Assembly (NCBI GenBank): GCA_934203105.1
Contig: CAKPYQ010000024.1
Coordinates: 1 to 14,844, forward strand
From: an uncultured Alphaproteobacteria bacterium
GTDB taxonomy: Bacteria > Pseudomonadota > Alphaproteobacteria > CAAHEQ01 > UBA3637
Direction of reading: 5' to 3'
Length of the DNA stretch: 14,844 nt
Shown: piece after piece, positions 1-6,773 of the stretch
How the letters are laid out: each line of letters opens with the position of its first letter
Position numbering within the stretch: position 1 is the stretch's first letter
Notes under the pieces: model-generated
What the model saw: only the letters and a program-made list of their open reading frames with translations
What the model was told of the DNA's origin: nothing
Databases searched by the model: none
Position numbers and translations under genes: made by a program

Positions 1-804
1 AGCACAATTGCTTGCGCCAGCCCGAAAGTTTGCTCGACGGATTACCACTGTGAATGCCCAAGCATAGGCACCCCCGGCGTTTGCCAAACCACACAAACGC
101 AAAACGGGTGCCTGGCGATCGTAAACGTTACCGGCAAATGCGGCTCAAATGGTATTTGCACGAATGGTGCTTGCAGCGAATGCTCGTCGCCGATGATCGC
201 GAATGCTGATGGCACAGCTTGCGTTTGTCCGGCCAAAGGCGCCAATTGCAAAACGCAAAATGACCTGACGTGTGAGTGCGACCTTTGCGAAGACGGTTTC
301 GAAAAGAACGCCGCCGGCGAATGCGTGGAATCCAATCCGTGCGGTGAAGGACAAGTCAGTGTGACAAATTACGATTCCGCCGGAAATGATATCGGTAAAG
401 CGTGCTGTGAAACAAAGAAAGATCAGGAAATAACAGAATCCTGCTGGGAAGACAATGGAAAGACCTTTTGTGATGTTGGTGTAACGAAAGGATATTCAAT
501 AGTTGGCGCCATTAATGGAACGTGTTGTGGCTATTACACTTATATAGAAGACGGGTGTCCGACAGTCGATGGTGTAAAAGATAGGGAATGCGAAAATACA
601 TACAAATACTCTTATGATATTAAAGTAAACGGTGGCGTTGCTTATTGTGCTCAAGATGTGAAACATTGGATGTATTCAAGCACTTCAGAAAAGCCAAGCA
701 TTAAGTACATTTATGTTTCAGCAAGCAAATTTTGTGACTATGGGAATGGTTGCTTTTGTTCCACTTCCGGAGATCCGAGAAACGGTTATCCGTGCGATGA
801 GTAA
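1..804 (+). CDS. Cysteine-rich EGF-like secreted or surface protein, 5' partial
   Basis: The reading frame is open from base 1 to TAA at 802-804, giving 267 visible residues; the true start lies off the left edge. I count 31 cysteines, spaced in CxC, CC and GxC patterns such as TACVCPAKG, TCECDLCEDGF and GTCCGYY, as in EGF-like or disulfide-knotted extracellular repeats. No catalytic motif or membrane segment is visible in this part. An export signal would be expected in the missing N-terminus. The first ~135 codons are relatively GC-rich with mostly TGC cysteines and no arginine. From about base 405 the DNA becomes AT-rich, cysteine shifts towards TGT, and arginine appears as AGG and AGA, so the gene looks compositionally mosaic. 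A terminator follows 18 bp after the stop. Being coding and cysteine-rich is clear. An extracellular location and a disulfide scaffold are inferred, and the function is unknown. Confidence 0.8.
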   Translation, partial: STIACASPKVCSTDYHCECPSIGTPGVCQTTQTQNGCLAIVNVTGKCGSNGICTNGACSECSSPMIANADGTACVCPAKGANCKTQNDLTCECDLCEDGFEKNAAGECVESNPCGEGQVSVTNYDSAGNDIGKACCETKKDQEITESCWEDNGKTFCDVGVTKGYSIVGAINGTCCGYYTYIEDGCPTVDGVKDRECENTYKYSYDIKVNGGVAYCAQDVKHWMYSSTSEKPSIKYIYVSASKFCDYGNGCFCSTSGDPRNGYPCDE

Positions 805-822
805 CATCAATAAAGTAAAAAT

Positions 823-857
823 GGCGGACTTTGTTTTAAAGCAAAGTTCGCCTTTTA
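823..857 (+). terminator. Rho-independent terminator after the cysteine-rich gene
   Basis: An 11-bp stem, GGCGGACTTTG at 823-833 with CAAAGTTCGCC at 842-852 (one G-U pair), encloses an 8-nt loop and is followed by TTTTATT. It starts 18 bp past the stop codon. Confidence 0.75.
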
Positions 858-948
858 TTGAAAAGGTAATCATTGTTCAGTTGATTTTTCAGTCAAAAAT
901 TTTGAATGAATATTTTAAATATTTTTTCAAATTTGAAGTTTTATTTCA

Positions 949-976
949 TTGCAAAACAAAAAAATTGAGTTATACT
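949..976 (+). promoter_or_regulatory. Possible sigma70 promoter in the 858-1231 gap
   Basis: TTGCAA (949-954) and TATACT (971-976) are 16 bp apart, pointing right. No supported gene lies downstream on this strand before the convergent typA gene, so if active it would transcribe the structured segment at 1057-1209. The region is AT-rich, and a chance match is possible. Confidence 0.35.
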
Positions 977-1056
977 AGAAAAGGAATATATGCAGGATGA
1001 GTGTTTTTTTACTTTTAAAAAATATCTATACTGTATATGATCTAAAAAACCGTGTA

Positions 1057-1172
1057 TTTTGGCAAAGAGGTTTTGATTGATTCTCCTTGCTTTGCCAAAA
1101 AAAGGGAGTAAGTTTTGGGCTTGAATCCCCTTCATATGGTAAAACCATACTCAAAGCTTGCTTCCTCTCCCT
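1057..1172 (+). other. Structured non-coding segment, candidate small RNA
   Basis: This is the structured part of a gene-free stretch of about 370 bp. It holds a perfect 11-bp inverted repeat, TTTTGGCAAAG (1057-1067) with CTTTGCCAAAA (1090-1100). A second pairing, AGGGAG (1103-1108) with CTCCCT (1167-1172), encloses two small hairpins: GGG/CCC at 1117-1129 and TATGGT/ACCATA at 1135-1149. It is not a tRNA, and I do not recognise 6S, SRP, RNase P or tmRNA consensus sequence. The strand is undecided. It could equally be inert spacer. Confidence 0.3.
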
Positions 1173-1177
1173 GAAAG

Positions 1178-1209
1178 AAACCCCTCAAAGTACGCGCTTT
1201 GAGGGGTTT
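1178..1209 (-). terminator. Terminator hairpin downstream of typA
   Basis: A perfect 13-bp stem, AAACCCCTCAAAG (1178-1190) with CTTTGAGGGGTTT (1197-1209), has a 6-nt loop and lies 22 bp beyond the typA stop. The tail on the minus strand is TTTCTTTC, a modest U-tract. The symmetrical stem could also stop rightward transcription. Confidence 0.65.
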
Positions 1210-1231
1210 CGCGTGTTCAAATTAAACGATG

Positions 1232-3061
1232 TTATTGCGGCAACTTTCCGCGTTCAAATTTGCGGCGGTCATTGCTGTCCAATAACTTTTTGCGCAAACG
1301 AATGTTGTGCGGTGTTACTTCGACCAATTCGTCTTCGTTAATATAAGCCAAAGCTTCTTCCAAACTCATAACTGTCGGCGGTGTTAAAATGATGTTTTCA
1401 TCTTTGCCGGCTGCCCGCATATTGGTCAGCTTTTTGCCCTTGATCGGGTTGACTTCGATGTCGCCCGGCTTCGCGTTTTCGCCGATGATCATTCCGGCGT
1501 ATACCGGCGTGTTATGCGTGATAAACAACTTGCCGCGTTCTTGAATGCTGAACAAAGAATAAGCAACCGCTTTGCCTTGTTCCAAGCTGATCAACGCACC
1601 GTTGTGACGGCCGGGGATAGGTCCTTTATAAGGGCCGTATTCGCTGAAAATTCGGTTCATGATACCGGTGCCGCAAGTGTCGGTTAAAAATTCGGAATGA
1701 TATCCGATCAAACCGCGTGACGGCGCTTTGAAAATCAAGCGTGTTTTATTACCGCCGGTCGGATGCATTTCCATTAAGTCCGCTTTGCGTTCGCTCATTT
1801 TATTGACAACTACGCCGGAATATTCTTCGTCAACATCGACAACAACTTCTTCGTACGGTTCTGTTTTGGTACCGTTTTCGTCAATGTGGAACAAAACGCG
1901 CGGGCGGGAAATGGATAATTCAAAGCCTTCCCGACGCATTGTTTCAATTAAAATACCTAATTGCAATTCGCCGCGTCCTGCGACTTCAAACGCATCGGAA
2001 GAGTCGGTTCGGGCAATTTTTAAAGCAACATTTCCTTCAACTTCTTTGCACAAACGATCCCAAATCATACGACTGGTGACCTTATCGCCTTCCTGACCGG
2101 CAAAGGGCGACGTGTTAATCGAAAATGTCATCGCCAAAGTCGGCGGATCAATCGGTTGGGAAGGAATTGCTTCCGTTACTTCGTTGGCGCACAGTGTGTC
2201 CGCTACGGTTGCTTTTGTAAAGCCCGCAACCGAAACAATGTCGCCGGCAAACGCTTCGTCCAAAGCCGTACGCTTTAAGCCGCGGAAAGCCATAATTTTA
2301 CTGGCTCGGGCTGTTTCAATTGTGCCACCCGCGTGCGATAATGCTTTGATTTGCGTGTTGACTTTTAAACTGCCGCTTTCGATTCGGCCGGTTAAGATAC
2401 GTCCGACAAACGGATCATATTCCAACGTCGTTACCAACATTGAAAACGGAGCGTCTTTTTTGCATTTAGGAGCCGGAACATGTTCCAAAATTTTATCCAT
2501 AAGCGGGTGAATGTTTTTGCGTTCATCTTTTTGTAAATCGTAAACCGCCCAACCTTCACGACCCGAAGCATACAAAACCGGAAAATCCAGTTGCTCATCA
2601 GTTGCGCCCATATTTGCGAACAAATCAAAGACTTCATTTAATACTTCATCAGGGCGTGCGTCCGGTCTATCTGCTTTATTGATAACAACAATCGGGCGTA
2701 ATCCCAATTTTAACGCTTTGCCGACAACAAACTTTGTCTGCGGTAAAGGCCCTTCGGCTGCATCAACCAGCAAAATAACCCCGTCGACCATCGACAAAAT
2801 ACGTTCAACCTCACCGCCAAAGTCCGCGTGACCCGGAGTGTCAACAATGTTGATCCGTGTCCCTTTCCATACAATGGAGGTGCATTTTGCCAAAATCGTA
2901 ATGCCGCGTTCGCGTTCGATGTCTCCGCTGTCCATTACGCAAGTTTCAACCTGTTGATTTTCACGGAAAGTCCCGCTTTGACGCAAAAAAGCGTCGCAAA
3001 GAGTCGTTTTGCCATGGTCAACGTGCGCGATAATCGCTATGTTTCTGATATCTTCTGTCAT
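1232..3061 (-). CDS. typA: Ribosome-associated translational GTPase TypA/BipA
   Basis: At 609 aa this has the usual length for TypA/BipA, an EF-G-like GTPase that binds the 70S ribosome and supports assembly and growth under stress or cold. The G domain is complete: AHVDHGKT (residues 12-19, P-loop), ERERGITI (49-56, switch I), DTPGH (74-78) and NKAD (128-131). The C-terminal half carries the typical TypA stretches RGELQLGILIETMRREGFE and APSRGLIGYHSEFLT, which separate it from LepA and EF-G. The ATG is preceded by a weak purine-rich site (AAAGAAG). The dut gene ends 102 bp upstream on the same strand, so cotranscription is possible. A strong hairpin follows the stop. Nothing is missing or truncated. 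Confidence 0.97.
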   Translation of the reverse strand: MTEDIRNIAIIAHVDHGKTTLCDAFLRQSGTFRENQQVETCVMDSGDIERERGITILAKCTSIVWKGTRINIVDTPGHADFGGEVERILSMVDGVILLVDAAEGPLPQTKFVVGKALKLGLRPIVVINKADRPDARPDEVLNEVFDLFANMGATDEQLDFPVLYASGREGWAVYDLQKDERKNIHPLMDKILEHVPAPKCKKDAPFSMLVTTLEYDPFVGRILTGRIESGSLKVNTQIKALSHAGGTIETARASKIMAFRGLKRTALDEAFAGDIVSVAGFTKATVADTLCANEVTEAIPSQPIDPPTLAMTFSINTSPFAGQEGDKVTSRMIWDRLCKEVEGNVALKIARTDSSDAFEVAGRGELQLGILIETMRREGFELSISRPRVLFHIDENGTKTEPYEEVVVDVDEEYSGVVVNKMSERKADLMEMHPTGGNKTRLIFKAPSRGLIGYHSEFLTDTCGTGIMNRIFSEYGPYKGPIPGRHNGALISLEQGKAVAYSLFSIQERGKLFITHNTPVYAGMIIGENAKPGDIEVNPIKGKKLTNMRAAGKDENIILTPPTVMSLEEALAYINEDELVEVTPHNIRLRKKLLDSNDRRKFERGKLPQ

Positions 3062-3163
3062 GATTTTTCTTCTTTCAATAAAAATATATGTCGTCCTATA
3101 TACACCTTTTTTTTGAAAAAAGATAGTAAAAAATGAAAAAATCAGATTTTTTTATGATAAACT

Positions 3164-3616
3164 TTAAACGCCGCTTGATCCAAAGCCGGTTTTTGCACGC
3201 TCTGTTTCGTTTAATTCGTCGACAGATTCGATGGTCGGGCGAACAATCGGGCAAACAACCATTTGAGCGATTCTGTCACCGGGGTGAATATCAAACGCTT
3301 CATCGCCACTGTTAAACAAAATCGTTTTGACTTCGCCGCGATAACCCCAATCAACCGTTCCCGGAGTGTTGACAACCATAATGCCGAATTTGGCTGCTAA
3401 GCCGGAACGCGGACGCACTTGGATTTCAAAGTCGGAAGTATCGGCTTGCATTTCACATTCAAAACCGTTCGGTATAATAGCGCGTTGCTTGGGTTGTAAC
3501 GTCAAAGGCGCATCAATAGCGGCGCGTAAATCTATTCCCGAATCGTTCGGCTTTGCATAGCCCAAGCGATCCCAATCAGCACGATAATTTGGTAAATATT
3601 TAATTTTTAATTTCAT
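3164..3616 (-). CDS. dut: Trimeric dUTP pyrophosphatase (dUTPase)
   Basis: The 150-aa protein hydrolyses dUTP to dUMP and pyrophosphate, keeping uracil out of DNA and supplying dTMP synthesis. All five motifs of the trimeric family are in order: SGIDLRA (26-32), RPRSGLA (68-74), NTPGTVDWGYRGEVK (83-97, with the expected catalytic Asp89 and uracil-binding-loop Tyr92), PGDRIAQ (112-118) and the C-terminal TGFGSSG (143-149), which closes over the active site. AAGGAG lies 8 bp before the ATG, so the start is secure. It is divergent from the gene at 3751 and upstream of typA on the same strand. Length and motifs are standard for a bacterial Dut. Confidence 0.97.
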   Translation of the reverse strand: MKLKIKYLPNYRADWDRLGYAKPNDSGIDLRAAIDAPLTLQPKQRAIIPNGFECEMQADTSDFEIQVRPRSGLAAKFGIMVVNTPGTVDWGYRGEVKTILFNSGDEAFDIHPGDRIAQMVVCPIVRPTIESVDELNETERAKTGFGSSGV

Positions 3617-3636
3617 AATAAACTCCTTTATATTTC

Positions 3637-3665
3637 CTTATATCACACTTGCGATATTTTGTCTT
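3637..3665 (-). promoter_or_regulatory. Possible dut promoter
   Basis: On the minus strand AAGACA (3660-3665) is 17 bp from TATAAG (3637-3642). The predicted transcript would begin just before the dut ribosome-binding site. The -35 match is weak. Confidence 0.3.
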
Positions 3666-3687
3666 TAAATAATTTTATACAAAAAGC

Positions 3688-3716
3688 TTGACTTAAAAAT
3701 AAAGTTGTGATATATT
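3688..3716 (+). promoter_or_regulatory. Sigma70-type promoter for the gene at 3751
   Basis: TTGACT (3688-3693) and TATATT (3711-3716) are separated by exactly 17 bp. Transcription would start near 3723, leaving a leader of about 28 nt to ATG 3751. This fits the start chosen for that gene better than the ATG at 3736. Confidence 0.7.
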
Positions 3717-3750
3717 TATACAGTAATGTTATTTTATGGGGAATAAAAAT

Positions 3751-4491
3751 ATGATACGTTTAAAAGATAAGCCGTTGACACGGAAGGTTATTTCTACGCC
3801 GAATGATATCGGATTGATCGAAGCGATTCGTGCAGCCGGCAAAGGAAACGTTTTATTTAAAGGGCATGATTTTCACCGTTTGCCGGTGGAAATGATCCAA
3901 ATCAAACAAAATGTAACGTACATGGATCACGGCCGTGTTATTCGTGCTGTGGCCGGCAGTTATATTGCTGCATACCGTCGCAATGATGCGCAAAAACCGG
4001 GCATTTATTTTATTGCTGTATTGCCGCAAAAAAATGCGATGGAATTGTTGGAAAAAGCCAAAAATACACCAAAGCCGCAACAATCCTTGGACGGTTTGTT
4101 GCACAAATTGCCAACCGCGATTGTCGGCAATGATGTTGCTTTGAAATTAAAAAATTCGCCGAAAGTCGATGTTTTGTTCGATGAAGAAAAGCACACACCG
4201 ATTCGTCAGGTTTTGTATTTTAAAAAGGGCGTTGTATTCAATGTTCAAAATTTGGCGTACCCGAACAAGGTTGAAAAAATGGAAGTTTGTGCGGGTCAAA
4301 GCTGTGCTTTTGAACGCATAGAAGGTGGCAAAGCATATCGTTTATGCACGATTTTACCGGAAGATGTTCATAATGTATTGGCTTTTTCGCGTTATTTGCG
4401 TCGTGCAGCAAATGAAAAGAAAATATTGCCGTTCATTCGTTTGCGCAAGCAAGTGGACGTTCAAAAAATTGTTGGCGAGCATACAAAATAA
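3751..4491 (+). CDS. Unrecognised basic cytosolic protein, 246 aa
   Basis: I do not recognise this family. The protein is soluble-looking, with no signal peptide or membrane segment, and has many Lys and Arg residues, including a basic C-terminal stretch (RYLRRAANEKK). The interior alternates short hydrophobic strands with charged turns and includes a CAGQSC pair that could be a disulfide or metal site. Two ATGs are in frame, at 3736 and 3751. I chose 3751 because GGGGA at 3738-3742 is correctly spaced as its ribosome-binding site and because of the promoter spacing; the longer form adds five residues. Arginines are almost all CGT or CGC as in the core genes, so this is probably a resident gene. 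It is divergent from dut and followed by tRNA-Leu. Confidence 0.75.
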   Translation: MIRLKDKPLTRKVISTPNDIGLIEAIRAAGKGNVLFKGHDFHRLPVEMIQIKQNVTYMDHGRVIRAVAGSYIAAYRRNDAQKPGIYFIAVLPQKNAMELLEKAKNTPKPQQSLDGLLHKLPTAIVGNDVALKLKNSPKVDVLFDEEKHTPIRQVLYFKKGVVFNVQNLAYPNKVEKMEVCAGQSCAFERIEGGKAYRLCTILPEDVHNVLAFSRYLRRAANEKKILPFIRLRKQVDVQKIVGEHTK

Positions 4492-4509
4492 AAAAATTTA
4501 AAAAAAAGC

Positions 4510-4537
4510 TTTACATTTTTAAAAAATCTTGTATGTT
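4510..4537 (+). promoter_or_regulatory. Possible promoter of tRNA-Leu
   Basis: TTTACA (4510-4515) and TATGTT (4532-4537) have 16-bp spacing and lie 27 bp before the mature tRNA 5' end. The region is AT-rich, so the call is moderate. Confidence 0.45.
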
Positions 4538-4564
4538 ATTAAATAAAGCTACCGGCTTTGTTAT

Positions 4565-4652
4565 GCGGATATGGCGGAACTGGTAGACGCAACAGACTTA
4601 AAATCTGTTGGAGATTTTCTCCGTGCCGGTTCGATTCCGGCTTTCCGCACCA
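4565..4652 (+). tRNA. tRNA-Leu(UAA), CCA encoded
   Basis: An 88-nt class II tRNA. The acceptor stem GCGGATA pairs with TTTCCGC apart from one T-T mismatch at the sixth pair. The D arm contains the AACTGGTAGACGC pattern. The anticodon stem ACAGA/TCTGT encloses CTTAAAA with anticodon TAA at 4599-4601. The long variable arm is GGAGATTTTCTCC, the T arm is GCCGG-TTCGATT-CCGGC, the discriminator base is A and CCA is genome-encoded at 4650-4652. The long variable arm and A73 identify leucine. It reads UUA, and UUG by wobble. The AT-rich accessory segment begins just beyond it. Confidence 0.96.
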
Positions 4653-4658
4653 CTATTT

Positions 4659-4691
4659 AAAAAGCGCTTGTAAATAACAGGCGCTTTTTTT
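4659..4691 (+). terminator. Rho-independent terminator after tRNA-Leu
   Basis: The GC-rich stem GCGCTTG/CAGGCGC is extended by flanking AAAAA/TTTTT pairing, has a 6-nt TAAATA loop, and ends in a run of seven T. It starts 7 bp after the CCA end. Confidence 0.85.
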
Positions 4692-4820
4692 GTGACTATG
4701 GCTTTTTGCCTGTATGATTTCGAAAGTTTTGAGACAAGCTTTTTTCGATAGGTTATCGGACTCCTTATGATATTCTCTACGTTTTTTATATTTCGTCACG
4801 ATATAAACTTTGATTAATAT

Positions 4821-4847
4821 TTGACAAAGGTATTTTTCATCTATAAG
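4821..4847 (+). promoter_or_regulatory. Promoter for the HNH gene
   Basis: A consensus -35, TTGACA (4821-4826), is 15 bp from TATAAG (4842-4847), about 25 bp before the start codon. The spacing is shorter than ideal. Confidence 0.5.
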
Positions 4848-4872
4848 CTATGAAATACTTGGAGATTATTAA

Positions 4873-5916
4873 ATGAGTAAAAAATTAACAAATAAAGAAA
4901 TAGAAGCTATAATCTACTTATTAGTTATAGGCTATCCATTATCCCTTCTGATTTCATTTTTTGAAAATTATGGAAATATACTGACTGTAGGAATTCTCTT
5001 ATTTCTTATCTGTACTTGTGTGATATTTGTTTCTATATTGATTTTTGAGTATTTCTATTACAAAAGTCAGAAATTTTCAGAAATAAAGAAAAGTATTGAA
5101 ACAAATACTTATCAATGCAATGAATTAAATGCTCATATAGAGGAATTAAAACAAATTTCCCTACTTGACCGCACCATTGATTATGGCCGGGCTGATTATA
5201 GAGATGCTAGCAAATATGGATATCAACGAAAAAATTTAAAAAAGCTAAGCCAAAAATCCAACGTATATGATTGTTCTCTATCTGTTTGTAAGGGAGCTCA
5301 GGCGCAACCTTTCAAATACTTGTGTAAATATTTCAATATAAAAGCAGATGAAGCCTCTTTATCAAATATAGAAAAAATGTTTAATAATTTTTCTGCTGCG
5401 GAACAGGGTAAACTTTTACTGAAGAAAGAGAGAGAAATAATATTAGGTAGTATTCAGAATAAACTACCATATATGCTTTTAAAATTTCGTTCTCAAAAAT
5501 TAATTAAAAAATTAGGATTCGATAAAATAAATTTCAGTGATTGTTATTTTCCTAAATATACTTTTAATTATGTTAGCCCTGGAGGGAATAGTGCAATCTC
5601 CTGCGACATACAGCTAGACATAGAAAATTTAGAGAAGTTCATATCATATTTATCAGGAATCATAAAATTTAAGAAAAGTATTGCCGGACAAAGAAGCTTA
5701 ATGACATCAGCTTTACGGGAAAAAATCAAAAAAAGAGATAAATATAAATGTAGAAAATGTGGAGCCTCAATAGAACAAGAACCTAATCTTTTATTGGAAA
5801 TAGATCATATTCTTCCATTAGCAAAAGGAGGAATAACAACGGAAGATAATTTACAAACTCTGTGTTGGAGATGTAATAGAAAAAAAGGAAGTAAGATTTT
5901 AGATAATGGTAATTAA
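4873..5916 (+). CDS. Membrane-anchored HNH endonuclease domain protein
   Basis: This 347-aa protein has two N-terminal hydrophobic helices (about residues 12-30 and 36-60), a charged, probably coiled-coil stretch (about 62-98), a conserved-looking middle region containing YVSPGGNS, and a C-terminal HNH domain (about 281-341). The nuclease motif is complete: Cys293 and Cys296, then EIDHILPLAKGG with Asp311-His312, Asn326, and CWRCN with Cys331 and Cys334. The four cysteines should bind structural zinc and His312 should serve the metal-dependent active site. GGAG lies 8 bp before the ATG. Composition is far more AT-rich than the core genes. Of 12 arginines, seven are AGA, against none of 13 in trpS. 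With its place beside a tRNA, this points to acquisition. A defence or mobile-element role is an inference; the target and the reason for a membrane anchor are unknown. Confidence 0.85.
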   Translation: MSKKLTNKEIEAIIYLLVIGYPLSLLISFFENYGNILTVGILLFLICTCVIFVSILIFEYFYYKSQKFSEIKKSIETNTYQCNELNAHIEELKQISLLDRTIDYGRADYRDASKYGYQRKNLKKLSQKSNVYDCSLSVCKGAQAQPFKYLCKYFNIKADEASLSNIEKMFNNFSAAEQGKLLLKKEREIILGSIQNKLPYMLLKFRSQKLIKKLGFDKINFSDCYFPKYTFNYVSPGGNSAISCDIQLDIENLEKFISYLSGIIKFKKSIAGQRSLMTSALREKIKKRDKYKCRKCGASIEQEPNLLLEIDHILPLAKGGITTEDNLQTLCWRCNRKKGSKILDNGN

Positions 5917-6058
5917 AAATGCTCTTTGGCTAACCCCAGTTTTCTGCTTTTTGTACCAAGAACCGGACTTTTAGAAAAATACCAATATTTGCCAAAATTT
6001 CATCGGTTTTCGTATCACTTGTCCATATCTTTTTGCTGTTTTTCTTTTACAAGTTCAA

Positions 6059-6559
6059 TTAAGTCTTCAAATATACTAAAGACATTTTTATAGCTTTTAT
6101 TGCATTCTGTGCAATTTTATTATCAATTAAATAGTTATTTATTTCATTAAGAGAAAACCAATTATAATTAGCAACTTTATCTGTTTGGAGTTTTATATTT
6201 AGTTTTTCTCTTTCAACTTGAACCATGTAAACGTCAATTATAGCATTTCTGTCAATGTAATATCCTACTTCAAGTAAGGCGTTGTTAGGCAGGTTAATAT
6301 TTAATTCTTCCTGGATTTCCCTTATCGCGCCTTCTTTTGATGTTTCTCCAGAAATCACTGCTCCTCCCGTTAAAGACCATTTTCCGGGAAATGTTTTTTT
6401 ATTAAATGATCTTTGTTGTAAAAGAAGTTCTTTATTTTTATCTAAAATACAAACAAGAACTCCTAAATGATATTCTCCGTTTTGCGTATAGTCAACATAT
6501 CTATCAATTATTTTTCCGGTTTTATTATGATTAATATCATATATATCCCATTTTTCCAT
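6059..6559 (-). CDS. Nudix hydrolase, IPP isomerase-like subgroup
   Basis: A 166-aa protein with a Nudix box at residues 66-88. G66, E72, R80, E81, E84 and E85 match GX5EX7REUXEEXGU, but the usual Gly near the end is Asn87. The N-terminus WDIYDINHNKTGK is typical of the subgroup resembling isopentenyl-diphosphate isomerase and YfcD. Nudix enzymes hydrolyse a nucleoside or other diphosphate linked to a further group, using Mg2+; the substrate here cannot be read from sequence. GGGA lies about 9 bp before the ATG. All five arginines are AGA or AGG, and the gene is very AT-rich, so it belongs compositionally with the neighbouring HNH gene and was probably acquired. The two genes are convergent, with 142 bp between them. 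Confidence 0.88.
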   Translation of the reverse strand: MEKWDIYDINHNKTGKIIDRYVDYTQNGEYHLGVLVCILDKNKELLLQQRSFNKKTFPGKWSLTGGAVISGETSKEGAIREIQEELNINLPNNALLEVGYYIDRNAIIDVYMVQVEREKLNIKLQTDKVANYNWFSLNEINNYLIDNKIAQNAIKAIKMSLVYLKT

Positions 6560-6595
6560 ATTAATATTCCCATGTCATAACTTTCTATATTTTAT

Positions 6596-6625
6596 AAAAT
6601 AAGTTATAAATATAACATAAGTCAA
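6596..6625 (-). promoter_or_regulatory. Probable promoter of the Nudix gene
   Basis: On the minus strand TTGACT (6620-6625) and TATTTT (6596-6601) are 18 bp apart, about 37 bp before the start codon. Confidence 0.45.
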
Positions 6626-6773
6626 ACATTAAATTAGATAATTTATTCTTTTAAGTGATTTACTATTGCTTTAATGAATTGGATAAATTGTCCGACGCCC
6701 CATTTTTAGGCGGCCGGATTGATAGAACGTATGTCGGTTGAAATTTTTCCAATTCCAATCTTGTGTGTCTTAT

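Noticed and set aside
713..1000. 95-codon ORF on the plus strand
   Set aside because: It starts inside the cysteine-rich gene in another frame and runs through the terminator at 823-857; no ribosome-binding site.
941..1135. 64-codon ORF on the minus strand in the gap
   Set aside because: No ribosome-binding site, no recognisable content, and it covers the structured segment.
3138..3157. A/T-only inverted repeat between dut and typA as a terminator
   Set aside because: The stem is almost entirely A-T pairs with a tiny loop, so it would be weak; dut and typA may be cotranscribed.
4620..4652. tRNA 3' end as an attachment site with a second copy beyond the HNH and Nudix genes
   Set aside because: I found no second copy of the T-arm and acceptor sequence between 5917 and 7320, and no integrase gene.
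5917..6058. Open stretches in two minus-strand frames after the Nudix stop, and a frame overlapping the Nudix 3' end that reads like a natural helical C-terminus
   Set aside because: None has a start codon with a ribosome-binding site, and A-rich DNA readily gives Lys- and Glu-rich open frames. It may be debris of an older gene, but I cannot support one.
6690..6719. GC-rich imperfect hairpin in the AT-rich gap 6560-6773
   Set aside because: No T-run follows on either strand, so it is not a usual terminator, and it matches no RNA family I know. It could mark the edge of the acquired segment.
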